Shown piece by piece: positions 38,611 to 47,423 of a stretch of DNA of 64,000 nucleotides (position 1 is its first letter; every line of letters begins with the position of its first letter). Below the pieces are notes generated by a model. It saw only the letters and a program-made list of their open reading frames with translations. It was not told the origin of the DNA and searched no databases. This stretch comes from Nitrospirillum amazonense (GTDB lineage: Bacteria; Pseudomonadota; Alphaproteobacteria; Azospirillales; Azospirillaceae). The stretch covers positions 248,001 to 312,000 of the forward strand of contig NZ_VITV01000003.1 of the NCBI RefSeq assembly GCF_007828035.1, written 5' to 3'. The position numbers and the translations under genes are program-made.

Positions 38611-38838
38611 TCAGCCCTTGGAAACGGTGTCCTTGGGCGCGGAGGTCGTCGCGGCGTCCGTGTGGCCGTCGATCGAGCGAGGCGCCGAGGCGCCGCCTTC
38701 TTCCTGTTCGTTCAGGCCGGCCTTGAAGTTCTTAATGCCCTTGCCGAAGTCGCCCATCATGCGGGGCAGGCGGTTGCCGAACAGCAGCAGGGCGATGAAA
38801 AGAACGATCAGCCAGTGCCAGATGCTAAAAGAGCCCAT
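38611..38838 (-). CDS. tatA: Twin-arginine translocase subunit TatA
   Basis: TatA forms the translocation pore of the Tat system. The 75-residue product has the family pattern [25 protein letters not shown], then the amphipathic helix [17 protein letters not shown] and an acidic/Ser tail. The ATG at the MGSFS motif was chosen over upstream codons without homology. It heads the tatABC-serS-surE-pcm-nlpD series; 131 bases separate it from tatB. The DUF1501 protein at 58.1 kb carries a Tat-type signal. Confidence 0.95.
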   Translation of the reverse strand: MGSFSIWHWLIVLFIALLLFGNRLPRMMGDFGKGIKNFKAGLNEQEEGGASAPRSIDGHTDAATTSAPKDTVSKG

Positions 38839-39003
38839 GGGTGGGTCCCGTGTCCTGAATAAGGTGTAGGTCGATAACGACGCCCGTGAAGGCGCGGCAC
38901 TATGGCATGGCGGTGCCGCCCGCCGCAATGCTTGGCCTCCCTCAGATGGGAACGACCGACGCCCGATGTAACCCCCTCGCCCGGCGCCGGTCATCCCGTC
39001 GCA

Positions 39004-39408
39004 TCAGCGCCACGCCCAGCGGTCACCGGACTGGGTTACATAGCGATCGACGACATAGCGCCAGGGGATGATGAACCAGTAGATGGCACCGATACCCACC
39101 GCGAAGATGTTTTCCGCCATGCCGTCGTCGATGTGACCGGACATCCAGGCCGGCAGCGCCACCCGCGCCAGCCAGATCATTTTCCACGTCAATTCGAACA
39201 TCAACAGGGGCAGCATCTGCAGCGGATAGCGCACGCCCAACAGGCACAGCAACGTCAACGCCCCCAACATGCAACGGACCACGCCCTGGTTGAAGCTCCA
39301 GTTCGCCGCCGGGTCGAGGATCTGGGGCCAGGTCAGCCCGCCCATGGCCAACGCGATCAACAGATAGCCCGCCCGCAACAGATAAAGCCGAAACACCGAT
39401 ATCGTCAT
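39004..39408 (-). CDS. Small four-helix membrane protein of unknown function
   Basis: This 134-residue protein has about four membrane helices (LYLLRAGYLLIALAMGGLTW; VVRCMLGALTLLCLLGV; LQMLPLLMFELTWKMIWLARV; NIFAVGIGAIYWFIIPW) and ends with a charged RYVVDRYVTQSGDRWAWR tail. AGGG lies close before the ATG. It resembles conserved proteobacterial membrane proteins without assigned function. It may be linked to the next two minus-strand genes upstream. Confidence 0.7.
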   Translation of the reverse strand: MTISVFRLYLLRAGYLLIALAMGGLTWPQILDPAANWSFNQGVVRCMLGALTLLCLLGVRYPLQMLPLLMFELTWKMIWLARVALPAWMSGHIDDGMAENIFAVGIGAIYWFIIPWRYVVDRYVTQSGDRWAWR

Positions 39409-39457
39409 TTCCCTGTCCCCCGTTTTGATTTTGATGGGCACGCCCGGCGACCGGGCC

Positions 39458-39715
39458 CTATTCCACATCGCGCAGGATGCGTTCCACCGCAGCAAGGCTG
39501 GCGGCCAGCTTGGCCATGTCGCCCGTCAGCGCCGCCAGGGCGGCCTGGGTCTCCGCCTGGGCCGCGACCGCCCGCTCGGCCAGGGCGCGATAGCCGGCCT
39601 CGGTCTCCAGCTTGGCGCGGGCCGCCACGGCGGCGGAGAAGTACTTGAAGCCGAAGATCAGCACGAAGGTGCCGAAGAACAGCAGCAAGGTAAGGAGATA
39701 GATACTGGGCGACAT
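39458..39715 (-). CDS. Small membrane-anchored coiled-coil protein
   Basis: This 85-residue protein has one N-terminal membrane helix (IYLLTLLLFFGTFVLIFGF) followed by a continuous Ala/Glu-rich helix (residues 30-85) likely to form a coiled coil (LETEAGYRALAERAVAAQAETQAALAAL). No family is recognised. It is located 25 bases after the ArsR-like regulator on the same strand and may be controlled with it. Confidence 0.65.
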   Translation of the reverse strand: MSPSIYLLTLLLFFGTFVLIFGFKYFSAAVAARAKLETEAGYRALAERAVAAQAETQAALAALTGDMAKLAASLAAVERILRDVE

Positions 39716-39740
39716 TCCTTTGTTCCTTCAGCTCAAAGTC

Positions 39741-40055
39741 TCAATCGGTCTTGGCGCTGAGCGTCGCCACCGCCTGGACCAGCAGGTCCGGCGTCAGATC
39801 CACTGCAAAATCCGCGACCGCGAAGAAGTTCAGCGCCTTACCGTCCGGCGACAACTCCAACTGGCTGGTAACCAGCCCCGCCTCCTCCAGCTTCTGCAGA
39901 TGCAGGTGCAACAGCGGCCGGCTGATACCGACCTGCCGCGCCAGCTGGCTGACGTAGCTGCGACCCTCGGCCTTCAGCATGGCCAGGATCCGCAGCCGGT
40001 GCGGATTGGCCAACGCCGACAGCATCGTCAGCAGGTCGTCTCCGGAAATGGACAA
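39741..40055 (-). CDS. ArsR-like winged-helix transcriptional regulator
   Basis: This roughly 104-residue DNA-binding protein shows a typical winged helix: LLTMLSALANPHRLRILAMLKAEGRSYVSQLARQVGISRPLLHLHLQKLEEAGLVTSQLELSPDGKALNFFAVADF. It has no cysteines, so it does not look like a thiol-based metal sensor. The start is uncertain: TTG 40055, preceded by GGGGT, gives MSISGDD; TTG 40061 is also in frame, and ATG 40025 would cut into the first helix. A pair of direct repeats lies 22-53 bases upstream and may be its operator. It is likely the first gene of a small unit with the two membrane proteins downstream. Confidence 0.8.
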   Translation of the reverse strand: MSISGDDLLTMLSALANPHRLRILAMLKAEGRSYVSQLARQVGISRPLLHLHLQKLEEAGLVTSQLELSPDGKALNFFAVADFAVDLTPDLLVQAVATLSAKTD

Positions 40056-40076
40056 GCGCAAACCCCATCGAACATG

Positions 40077-40108
40077 TGTCAGTAAATTCTTACAGGTGTC
40101 AGCGAATT
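40077..40108 (-). promoter_or_regulatory. Tandem direct repeats upstream of the ArsR-like gene
   Basis: TGTCAGTAAATT (40077-40088) and TGTCAGCGAATT (40097-40108) match at 10 of 12 positions, with a 20-base offset, close to two DNA turns. This fits a pair of binding sites on one helix face, probably for autoregulation. Protein binding is inference. Confidence 0.45.
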
Positions 40109-40223
40109 GCAAGCGCCTTTTTCGGCACCCGCATCGCCCCCACTTCCCAGGGCTTGACGGACGGCGCCGGCTGGCGTCTCTGGCCCCACACGGTTTCAGT
40201 TTTGTTGAAGGCAAGGTCTGGTC

Positions 40224-41585
40224 ATGAGCGACACCCCCACCATCCCTTCTGTGCACGTCATCGGCGGCGGCATGGCCGGCAGCGAGGCCGCCTGGCAGCT
40301 GGTGCAGGCCGGCGTGCCCGTGGTGCTGCATGAGATGCGGCCCGTGCGGGGGACGGAGGCGCACCAGACCGAGCATTTCGCCGAGCTTGTCTGCTCCAAC
40401 TCCTTCCGTTCCGACGATCATGAATACAATGCGGTGGGCCTGCTGCATGAGGAGATGCGGCGCTGTGGCTCCCTCATCCTGGCCTGCGCCGATGAGCACA
40501 AGGTGCCGGCCGGCGGCGCGCTGGCCGTGGACCGCGACGCGTTCGCCCAGGCGGTCACCGCCAAGCTGACCGCCCACCCGCTGGTGACCGTGGTGCGGGA
40601 CGAGGTGGCGGGCCTGCCGCCCGAGGAGTGGGACAGCGTCATCGTCGCCACCGGCCCGTTGACCTCACCCGCCCTGGCGCAGGCCGTGCTGGACCTGACG
40701 GGGGAGGCGCAGCTGTCCTTCTTCGACGCCATCGCCCCCATCGTCCATTTCGACAGCATCGACCTCAGCAAGGCCTGGTTCCAGTCGCGCTACGACAAGG
40801 TCGGCCCCGGCGGCACGGGCAAGGACTACATCAACTGCGCCATGGACAAGGCTCAATACGAGGCCTTCATCCAGGCCCTGATCGAGGCGCCCAAGACCGA
40901 GTTCAAGGAGTGGGAAAAGGACACGCCCTATTTCGAAGGCTGCCTGCCCATCGAGGTCATGGCCGAACGCGGCCTGGACACCCTACGCTACGGCCCGATG
41001 AAGCCGGTGGGCCTGACCAACCCGCATGACGAGCGCCGTCCCTATGCCGTGGTGCAGCTGCGCCAGGACAACGCCCTGGGAACGCTGTACAATCTGGTCG
41101 GTTTCCAGACCAAGATGAAGTATGCCGACCAGACACGGGTGTTCCGCATGATCCCGGGCCTGGAGAACGCTGAGTTCGCGCGCCTGGGCGGCCTGCACCG
41201 CAACACCTTCCTGAACAGCCCCCGCCTGCTGGACCCGACCCTGAAGCTGAAGGCCGCGCCGCGCCTCCGCTTCGCCGGCCAGATCACCGGCTGCGAGGGC
41301 TATGTGGAAAGCGCCTCGGTAGGCCTGATGGCGGGACGCTTCGCCGCGGCCGAGCGGTTGGGTCGCGCCCTGCCCACCCCGCCCGTCACCACGGCGCTGG
41401 GCGCCTTGCTGAACCACATCACCGGCGGGGCGGAGGCCGAGACCTTCCAGCCCATGAACGTGAACTTCGGCCTGTTCCCAGCGCCGGAGGAGCGGGATGC
41501 CCGCGGCCGCGAGCTGCGCGGCAAGGAACGCAAGCTGGCCTACACGCGGCGCGCGCTCAACGACTTGGCAGATTGGTTGGGGTAA
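40224..41585 (+). CDS. trmFO: tRNA (uracil-54-C5)-methyltransferase, folate/FAD-dependent
   Basis: TrmFO makes ribothymidine at position 54 of tRNAs using methylenetetrahydrofolate and FADH2. The 453-residue protein has the GIDA-like FAD motif [58 protein letters not shown] and the C-terminal [20 protein letters not shown]. It stands alone on the plus strand and converges with the squalene/phytoene-synthase-like gene. Confidence 0.97.
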   Translation: MSDTPTIPSVHVIGGGMAGSEAAWQLVQAGVPVVLHEMRPVRGTEAHQTEHFAELVCSNSFRSDDHEYNAVGLLHEEMRRCGSLILACADEHKVPAGGALAVDRDAFAQAVTAKLTAHPLVTVVRDEVAGLPPEEWDSVIVATGPLTSPALAQAVLDLTGEAQLSFFDAIAPIVHFDSIDLSKAWFQSRYDKVGPGGTGKDYINCAMDKAQYEAFIQALIEAPKTEFKEWEKDTPYFEGCLPIEVMAERGLDTLRYGPMKPVGLTNPHDERRPYAVVQLRQDNALGTLYNLVGFQTKMKYADQTRVFRMIPGLENAEFARLGGLHRNTFLNSPRLLDPTLKLKAAPRLRFAGQITGCEGYVESASVGLMAGRFAAAERLGRALPTPPVTTALGALLNHITGGAEAETFQPMNVNFGLFPAPEERDARGRELRGKERKLAYTRRALNDLADWLG

Positions 41586-41595
41586 GGGACCCCTA

Positions 41596-42465
41596 TTACC
41601 ACCTGCCGCTAAATGCCGCCCAGGCCAGCCGCGCAGCCCGCAGGCCGTCAGGGCGCAGCAGCTCTGGGGCCAGTGGATCGTGGCCGGCCTTGGCCAGCCG
41701 GTCCAGGGATAGGCTGGCCAGACGGGCCGGCAGCAGGGCCGGCACGGCGGCGCGGGGCAGCGCGCCACGCAGACGCCGGGCAGCGGCCAGTTCCGCACGC
41801 GCGGCGTCTGCGATCTCCTTGGCCACGGCGGCCAGACCGGGGTGGGGCTTCAGCTCGAACAGCTGGGCCTCATCGGCACCGTGCCTTTGCATCAAATCCG
41901 CCGGCATGCGCGAGCGGTGGGCCCGTGCCAGGAAGGGCACGGCGCGCAGGATGCCGGCCAGGGCCCATCCACGGCCGACGTGGGTCGCCACCGTCGCGGC
42001 GGCCCCCTCAGGCGCGACACCCAGGATCTGCAACGCCAGGCGCACCAGCGGGGCGGACGTCACCTCGGCATAGTTCACCAGGCAGGCGAGATCCGCCGGC
42101 GCCGCGTCGTCCATGTCCGCCTCACGCGCATCCACAAGCAATTCCAACTGCGCGCGATCCAGGCCGTGGCGCTGCGCCGCCTGGGCCAGGGGCTGCACCA
42201 CCTCGTGCCGGCGGGGTTCGCCCTCATAGATGCCGGCGATGCTGTCGCGCCACCATTGCAGACGGATCTGGCCCAACATGGGCTCGGTCACCACTTCACG
42301 CGTCTTCGCCACCTCATGGTTGAACGCGTACAGCGCGGCCAAATCCTCCCGCCTGTCCGCCGGGACGAACAGCAGGGTCAGGAAGCGGTCCGGATCCTGA
42401 CGGCGGACGGTTTCCAGGCAATAGGACAGGGTGGGCTGGGCTGAGGGGGCCATGGCGCTGCGCAT
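41596..42465 (-). CDS. Squalene/phytoene synthase family protein (NDUFAF6-like)
   Basis: This 289-residue trans-isoprenyl-synthase fold protein has YCLETVRRQDPDRFLTLLFVPADRREDLAALYAFNHEVAKTREVV, MLGQIRLQWWRDSIAGIY and LVNYAEVTSAPLVRLALQILGV. The first Asp-rich motif (DDxxD in true synthases) reads NHEVAKT, so prenyl transfer is doubtful. It fits the NDUFAF6-like branch, linked in mitochondria to complex I assembly. ATG 42453 is an alternative start. It ends 10 bases from trmFO. Confidence 0.8.
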   Translation of the reverse strand: MRSAMAPSAQPTLSYCLETVRRQDPDRFLTLLFVPADRREDLAALYAFNHEVAKTREVVTEPMLGQIRLQWWRDSIAGIYEGEPRRHEVVQPLAQAAQRHGLDRAQLELLVDAREADMDDAAPADLACLVNYAEVTSAPLVRLALQILGVAPEGAAATVATHVGRGWALAGILRAVPFLARAHRSRMPADLMQRHGADEAQLFELKPHPGLAAVAKEIADAARAELAAARRLRGALPRAAVPALLPARLASLSLDRLAKAGHDPLAPELLRPDGLRAARLAWAAFSGRW

Positions 42466-42613
42466 CCGGCGGGAAAGAGGCCGCCTTTATGAACCGCCCG
42501 CCCCGCCCCTGACCAGCGCCACCTTCATCACCCCGCCTCTCTCCCAAAGGACGATAGCCGGCCGCCGCCGCGCCGGGGTCGGCGTCTTGACGATCTTCGC
42601 CAGAATGCTAAGA

Positions 42614-42645
42614 TACGTTTATAGAAAATATTTTCGTTATACGAA
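42614..42645 (+). promoter_or_regulatory. Two-site palindromic operator upstream of the TonB-dependent receptor
   Basis: The strong site TTCGTTATACGAA (42633-42645, extended arms TTTTCGT/ACGAAAA) lies 20 bases before the receptor ATG. A weaker site TACGTTTATAGAA (42614-42626) lies exactly 19 bases farther upstream. The same arrangement occurs at 46.4 and 50.2 kb. The position suggests overlap with the promoter, hence repression. Confidence 0.7.
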
Positions 42646-42665
42646 AAAGAACGGGGAGGACAACG

Positions 42666-44921
42666 ATGCCGCCAGCGGCCGTGCACGGGGATCGCCTGAC
42701 ACCTGACCACCACCTGCGCCGTCGCCAGGCGCACTCCGCCTTCACCCGGACGGCCTCGCGCCTGGCACTGACGGCCGCCCTGCTTTCCGGCGGCGGCGCC
42801 CTGGGTCAGACCAGCGCCGCGAGCGACAACAGCGCCGTTGGCCAGCTGGAGGACATCCTGGTCATCGCCCGCAAGCGCTCGGAAAAGCTGACGGACGTGC
42901 CAGCGGCGGTGACGGCTTTCACCGAGGCGCAGATCGAGGCGTCGGGCATCACCGCGCCCCGCGACTTCATCGCCATGACACCCAACGTCACGCTGGTGGA
43001 AACCCAGAACGTGGGCACGGCGTTCGTGGTCGTGCGCGGCATCGGCCAGGCGCGCAACAGCGAGCCGTCGACCGCCGTGGTGGTGGACGGGGTGCAGCAG
43101 GTGAACCCATCCCAGTTCAACCAGGATCTGTTCGACATTTCAGGGATCGAAGTGCTGAAGGGCCCGCAGGGCGGCCTTTACGGCCGCAACGCCATCGGCG
43201 GCGCCATCCTGATCACCACCAAGGAACCCACCGACAGCTATGAGTTCAAGGTCAAGGCGGGGGTGGAGAACGGCCCGGGCTATACCGAGCAGGCCACGGC
43301 CAGCGGCGCCATCGTCCCCGGCAAGCTGAAGTTCATCGGCTCCATCAGCCACACCAGCAACGACGGCACCATCAAGAACACCTACCTGGATACCGAGGCC
43401 AACCCGGTCAAGCAGACCTCAGGCCGGCTGAAGCTGCTGTTCACGCCCACCGAGGATCTGACCGTGGACACGCGCTTTTCCATGTCGGAACTGGATACGC
43501 GCGGCTTCTACTACAACATCGTCAGCGACGTGAACGACACCAGCCTGCCGGTGCGGGTCAACAACGCCGGCATCGACAACCGCCGTCTGCTGGATGCCTC
43601 GGTCAAGGTCGACTGGAACCTGGGCTTCGCCACCGCCACCTCGGTCACGGCCTATGACGTGGTGCGCGAGATCGTCACCGGCGACGCCTTCGACTTCCTG
43701 CCCATCAACGAATCCTTCTTCAAGGGACTGCTGGGCTTCGACATGAACCAGAGCCAGTTCCTGGACGTAAAGGCGGTCAGCGAGGATTTCCGCCTGACTT
43801 CGCCCAACGAGGGCTTCCTGCGCTGGATCGTCGGCGGCTATCTCATCCATACCGACCGCTACATCTCCACCGGCAACATGGTGGACACCGGCAACGGCGT
43901 CTTCCCCGTCTACCGCAGCCCCAGCACCAACCCGCTGAACCCGCAAGCCACCTTCCTGGCCGACAGCCAGGACAACATGGCCTGGGCGCTGTACGGCGAC
44001 CTGACGGCGGAACTGACCGACCAGCTGGAGCTGGCGCTGTCGCTGCGCTACGACAGCGACAACCGGCGCAACACCACCCTGACCCCCACCGCCTTCCTGC
44101 CCAACATCCCGGGCTTCCCCCAGGGGGTCAGCGGCGAGGTGCGCGAGCGCACCTTCGACCGGGCCCAGCCCAAGATCGTGCTGCGCTACAAGCCGGACAC
44201 GACCACCACCTTGTATGCCGACTGGGGGCGTGGCTTCCGCAGCGGCGGCTTCAACCAGACGGGCGTGGGCGCCGTGGCCGCGGCCAACGGCATTCTGGGC
44301 GTATCCGACGTGTTCCAGGCGGAATGGGCGGATACCTATGAACTAGGCTTCAAGAAGACTCTGTTCGACCGGCGGCTGGAGGTGGAGGGCGCCGGCTTCT
44401 ACACCCGCTCCCACAATCCCTATTTCTTCGTCTTCCTGGCCGCCAACTCCACCCAGAACCTGGGTAACCTCGGGCTGGTGGAATACAAGGGCGCCGACGC
44501 CGGCCTCACCGCCCACCTGACGGACAGCCTGCAGGCCAGCATCGGGGCGGGCTACACCGACAGCAACATCACGGAAGCCACTGACCGCACCGTCATCGGC
44601 AACCAGGCGCCCGGCGTTTCCAAGTACACCATCAACGCCGCCCTCCAGCACACCTGGGACTTCGATAAAAGTTCATCCCTGGTCTCCCGTCTGGAATACC
44701 AGCGCATCGGCGACACCTATTGGGATCCGCAGAACTCCACCGTGCGCGACCCCGTCGACCTGGTGGATGTGCGCACCACCTACACCCGTGACGACTGGTC
44801 CGTGGCGCTGTGGGCAAAGAACGTCTTCGACAAGCGCTACAACGCCGAATATTCGCCCGGCGGCTTCGTCTTCAAGGCCCTGCCCCGCCGCTTCGGGGCG
44901 GAGGCCACCTTCTGGTTTTGA
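42666..44921 (+). CDS. TonB-dependent outer-membrane receptor
   Basis: This 751-residue outer-membrane active importer is powered by TonB. It has an extended N-terminus (about 25 residues) before the hydrophobic signal segment (RLALTAALLSGGGALGQ), a TonB-box-like stretch (LEDILVIARKR), the plug domain (DVPAAVTAFTEAQIEASG, RGIGQARNSEPSTAVVVDGV, IEVLKGPQGGLYGRNAIGGAILITTKEP), and a beta-barrel ending in the aromatic residue F (GAEATFWF). The plug sequence groups it with receptors that Sphingomonas/Caulobacter-type bacteria use for aromatic or carbohydrate compounds rather than siderophores (inference). GGGGAGG lies before the ATG. It shares operator sites with the catabolic genes downstream. 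Confidence 0.93.
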   Translation: MPPAAVHGDRLTPDHHLRRRQAHSAFTRTASRLALTAALLSGGGALGQTSAASDNSAVGQLEDILVIARKRSEKLTDVPAAVTAFTEAQIEASGITAPRDFIAMTPNVTLVETQNVGTAFVVVRGIGQARNSEPSTAVVVDGVQQVNPSQFNQDLFDISGIEVLKGPQGGLYGRNAIGGAILITTKEPTDSYEFKVKAGVENGPGYTEQATASGAIVPGKLKFIGSISHTSNDGTIKNTYLDTEANPVKQTSGRLKLLFTPTEDLTVDTRFSMSELDTRGFYYNIVSDVNDTSLPVRVNNAGIDNRRLLDASVKVDWNLGFATATSVTAYDVVREIVTGDAFDFLPINESFFKGLLGFDMNQSQFLDVKAVSEDFRLTSPNEGFLRWIVGGYLIHTDRYISTGNMVDTGNGVFPVYRSPSTNPLNPQATFLADSQDNMAWALYGDLTAELTDQLELALSLRYDSDNRRNTTLTPTAFLPNIPGFPQGVSGEVRERTFDRAQPKIVLRYKPDTTTTLYADWGRGFRSGGFNQTGVGAVAAANGILGVSDVFQAEWADTYELGFKKTLFDRRLEVEGAGFYTRSHNPYFFVFLAANSTQNLGNLGLVEYKGADAGLTAHLTDSLQASIGAGYTDSNITEATDRTVIGNQAPGVSKYTINAALQHTWDFDKSSSLVSRLEYQRIGDTYWDPQNSTVRDPVDLVDVRTTYTRDDWSVALWAKNVFDKRYNAEYSPGGFVFKALPRRFGAEATFWF

Positions 44922-44967
44922 CTCCTTGCTTCCCAGCCCGGCCGGAGCATCCGCCGGCCGGGCGGAT

Positions 44968-45004
44968 AGGCCGCCCCGGGCGCGTTCCGGGGCGGCCCCT
45001 TTTT
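44968..45004 (+). terminator. Rho-independent terminator of the receptor gene
   Basis: AGGCCGCCCC and GGGGCGGCCC pair around an 11-base loop, followed by CTTTTT. A second GC-rich hairpin (CCCGGCCGG/CCGGCCGGG) lies just before it. Confidence 0.88.
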
Positions 45005-45005
45005 A

Positions 45006-45608
45006 TCAGGCGGCCTGCTTGGCGGCCACGCCGGCCACGAAACGGCCCTGGGCGCGGGCGATGGCCAGTTCGTTGGCGCTGGGCTGGCGCTCGCCCTTGG
45101 GGCCGGCGATGGTGCTGGCGCCGTAGGGTGTGCCGCCCGTGACCTCATCCATCACCGTCAGGCCCGGCTCGGAATAGGGTACGCCACAGATCACCATGCC
45201 GTGATGCAGCAGCGTGGTGTGGATGGAGGTCAGGGTGGTTTCCTGGCCACCGTGCTGGCTGGCGGTGGAGGTGAAGGCGGCCCCCACCTTGCCGACCAGC
45301 GCCCCCTGGGCCCACAACGGCCCCGTCTGATCCAGGAAATTGCGCATCTGTGCGGCCATGTTGCCGAAGCGGGTGGGCGCACCGATGATCACGGCATCGT
45401 AGCGCCCCAACTCCGCCGGATCGGCCAGGGGGGCCTTCTGGTCCAGCTTGGCGTGCGCCTTGGCCGCCACGTCCGGCGGCATCAGCTCCGGCACGCGCTT
45501 GACCGTGACCTCGGTGCCGGCCACCTCGCGGGCCCCATCGGCGATGGCATAGGCCAGCGTCTCCACATGGCCGTAGGTGCTGTAATAGAGGACCAGGACC
45601 TTGGTCAT
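45006..45608 (-). CDS. wrbA: NAD(P)H:quinone oxidoreductase, WrbA type
   Basis: WrbA is a flavodoxin-like FMN enzyme that reduces quinones by two electrons, avoiding semiquinones. It has 200 residues, the standard length. Motifs are [16 protein letters not shown] (FMN phosphate loop), [30 protein letters not shown], and [34 protein letters not shown]. The ATG at 45608 is supported by GGAG 9 bases upstream. It is downstream of the alpha/beta hydrolase and probably in the same transcript, which carries the shared operator. Its presence suggests that quinone-forming phenolics are handled here. Confidence 0.93.
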   Translation of the reverse strand: MTKVLVLYYSTYGHVETLAYAIADGAREVAGTEVTVKRVPELMPPDVAAKAHAKLDQKAPLADPAELGRYDAVIIGAPTRFGNMAAQMRNFLDQTGPLWAQGALVGKVGAAFTSTASQHGGQETTLTSIHTTLLHHGMVICGVPYSEPGLTVMDEVTGGTPYGASTIAGPKGERQPSANELAIARAQGRFVAGVAAKQAA

Positions 45609-45654
45609 GGCGGCGTTCTCCATGGTGTTGAGGGTGGGATCAAGGTTGGGTCGG

Positions 45655-46383
45655 TCAGCGCGACAGCCAATCCACCAATAGGGTGGTGGTGGCCTCGGGC
45701 GCCTCCAGCGTCACCATATGGCCGCAACGGGGGATGATGGCCAGGCGACCCTCAGGAATGGCCTCGGCGATGGCGGCCTGCTGCGCGGGCGGGCTCCACG
45801 GGTCATCCTGCCCCCCCAAGACCAGGGTGGGGCAAGCCAAGGGTGGACACGTCAATGTGGAAAGCACGTCACGTGCGTCCCGGCGGTTCAGCGCCGCCCG
45901 GATCTGGCCCTCATGGATGGCAGGGGTGGCCCGGCACCACATCGCCTCCAACCGCCCCACCAGCTCCGCATCCCCGCGGCAATCAGGATGCAGCACCGGC
46001 GGCAGCCAGCGCCGGGCCAGCGCCGTCATGCCCTGTTCCCAGGCGAAGCGGATCAGTTCCTCCCGCTGCGCCGCCTCGCCGGGCAGCACGGGATGCACGC
46101 CCGTGCTCAGCAGGGCCAGCCGCTCCACCCGCTCCGGCGCCTTGCGCATGATCTCCAGCGCCACCCGGCCGCCCATGGAATGACCGGCCAGCGCGAACCG
46201 AAGCGGGGCGTCGTCCAGCACCCGGTCGGCCATGGCGTCGAAGCTGTCCTGGCCCCAGAGGTCCGCGACCTGGATCATCCGGCGGGAGGATAGGGCCGCG
46301 ATCTGCGGTTCCCAGACGGTGCGGTCGCACAGCAAGCCGGGCAACAGGACCAGGGTGGGCGGGGGGACAGGATCGGACGCCAT
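45655..46383 (-). CDS. Alpha/beta-fold hydrolase
   Basis: This 242-residue cytoplasmic hydrolase has the nucleophile elbow GHSMGG (Ser69), an acid residue in LGGQDDPW, and histidine in [14 protein letters not shown]. The N-terminus [17 protein letters not shown] is typical of esterase/C-C hydrolase-like proteins. In an aromatic pathway it might cleave an ester, lactone or ring-cleavage product, which is inference. It is first in an operon with wrbA and diverges from the IclR gene. The strong operator site lies 27 bases upstream. Confidence 0.88.
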   Translation of the reverse strand: MASDPVPPPTLVLLPGLLCDRTVWEPQIAALSSRRMIQVADLWGQDSFDAMADRVLDDAPLRFALAGHSMGGRVALEIMRKAPERVERLALLSTGVHPVLPGEAAQREELIRFAWEQGMTALARRWLPPVLHPDCRGDAELVGRLEAMWCRATPAIHEGQIRAALNRRDARDVLSTLTCPPLACPTLVLGGQDDPWSPPAQQAAIAEAIPEGRLAIIPRCGHMVTLEAPEATTTLLVDWLSR

Positions 46384-46410
46384 GGATATCGCTCTCCCTG
46401 CGACTTTAAA

Positions 46411-46442
46411 TTCGTTTATCGAATTATTTTTCTAATATCGTA
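46411..46442 (-). promoter_or_regulatory. Two-site palindromic operator upstream of the hydrolase-wrbA unit
   Basis: The strong site TTCGTTTATCGAA (46411-46423, outer bases AA/TT extend it) is next to the hydrolase start. The weaker site TTCTAATATCGTA (46430-46442) is exactly 19 bases farther. It lies between divergent genes and could also affect iclR, whose start is about 130 bases away. Confidence 0.7.
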
Positions 46443-46569
46443 TGGTAGCAGCACCCACCACGCGGCGCAATCGCTGGCGGCCCCTGCCGTCGCTTGACAA
46501 GGACAAGCGGCCAAGCCGACCCTCCCGCCGCCTGGTTGACACGATTTGAAAAAGCGAAGGATGCGCGGC

Positions 46570-47409
46570 ATGGATGAGGACGCGGGCACGGAGGGCGAAG
46601 GCCGCCGCGAAGAGATGGCCGGGCTGGCCAAAGGCCTCAGCGTGCTGCTGGCCTTCAACCACGACCACCCCAGCCTGTCGCTCAGCGAGATCGCCGCCAT
46701 CACCGGCCTGGCGCCGGCCACCGCGCGCCGCTGCCTGCTGACCCTGCAGTCCCTGGGTTATGTCGGCTCGGTCAAGCGCCGCTTCTTCCTGCGCCCCAAG
46801 GTGCTGGACCTGGGGGCTGCCTATCTGGAGGCCCTGGACATCGAGCGCCTGGCCTCCGTGCCGCTGACGGAATTGGCCAACGCCACGTCGGACAGCGCGT
46901 CGATCAGCGTGCTGGATGGGGAGGACATCATCTATGTCGCCCGCGCCTCCGTCCGCACCCTGGTGCGGCTTGAGGCGCATGTCGGCAGCCGCTTCCCCGC
47001 CTTCGCCACCGCCATGGGCCGCGTGCTGCTGGCCGCCTTGCCCGACCCCATGCTGCGCGCCTTCCTGGACAAGGCGGCCATCGCGCCCATCACCGAGAAA
47101 ACCGTGGTGGACCGGGACCGTCTGTTCGACCTGATCACCCAGGTGCGCAAGGATGGCTACTGCGCGGTGGAGGATGAGCTGGCCTACGGCGTTGTCTCCC
47201 TGGCCGTGCCCCTGAAGGATCAGGGTGGACGCACCATCGCCACCCTGAATTCCGCCAGCCACTCCAAACGCTATGCCAAGGACCAGCTGGTGGCCGAACG
47301 CCTGGACCATCTGCGCGGCGTGGCCGAGCAGATTTCCCGCGAACTGCGCCGCCTGCCCTCGGGCAACGGGCTGCTGCCCGTGGCCGATACGGTCGCCCTG
47401 GGCCGCTGA
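46570..47409 (+). CDS. IclR-family transcriptional regulator (PcaR/PobR-like)
   Basis: This 279-residue regulator has an N-terminal winged helix (about 20-75: GLAKGLSVLLAFNHDHPSLSLSEIAAITGLAPATARRCLLTLQSLGYV) and a C-terminal effector domain (about 90-260: GSRFPAFATAMGRVLLAAL, DGYCAVEDELAYGVVSLAVPL). The segment with RFFLRPKVLDLGAAYL resembles the PcaR/PobR branch that senses aromatic acids. IclR proteins bind palindromes as dimers of dimers, which fits the paired 13-bp sites found before three nearby operons. The ATG at 46570 has AAGG 9 bases upstream; TTG 46546 and ATG 46561 are alternatives. It is the most likely controller of the island. Confidence 0.9.
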   Translation: MDEDAGTEGEGRREEMAGLAKGLSVLLAFNHDHPSLSLSEIAAITGLAPATARRCLLTLQSLGYVGSVKRRFFLRPKVLDLGAAYLEALDIERLASVPLTELANATSDSASISVLDGEDIIYVARASVRTLVRLEAHVGSRFPAFATAMGRVLLAALPDPMLRAFLDKAAIAPITEKTVVDRDRLFDLITQVRKDGYCAVEDELAYGVVSLAVPLKDQGGRTIATLNSASHSKRYAKDQLVAERLDHLRGVAEQISRELRRLPSGNGLLPVADTVALGR

Positions 47410-47423
47410 TGGGTCGGCGCTGA

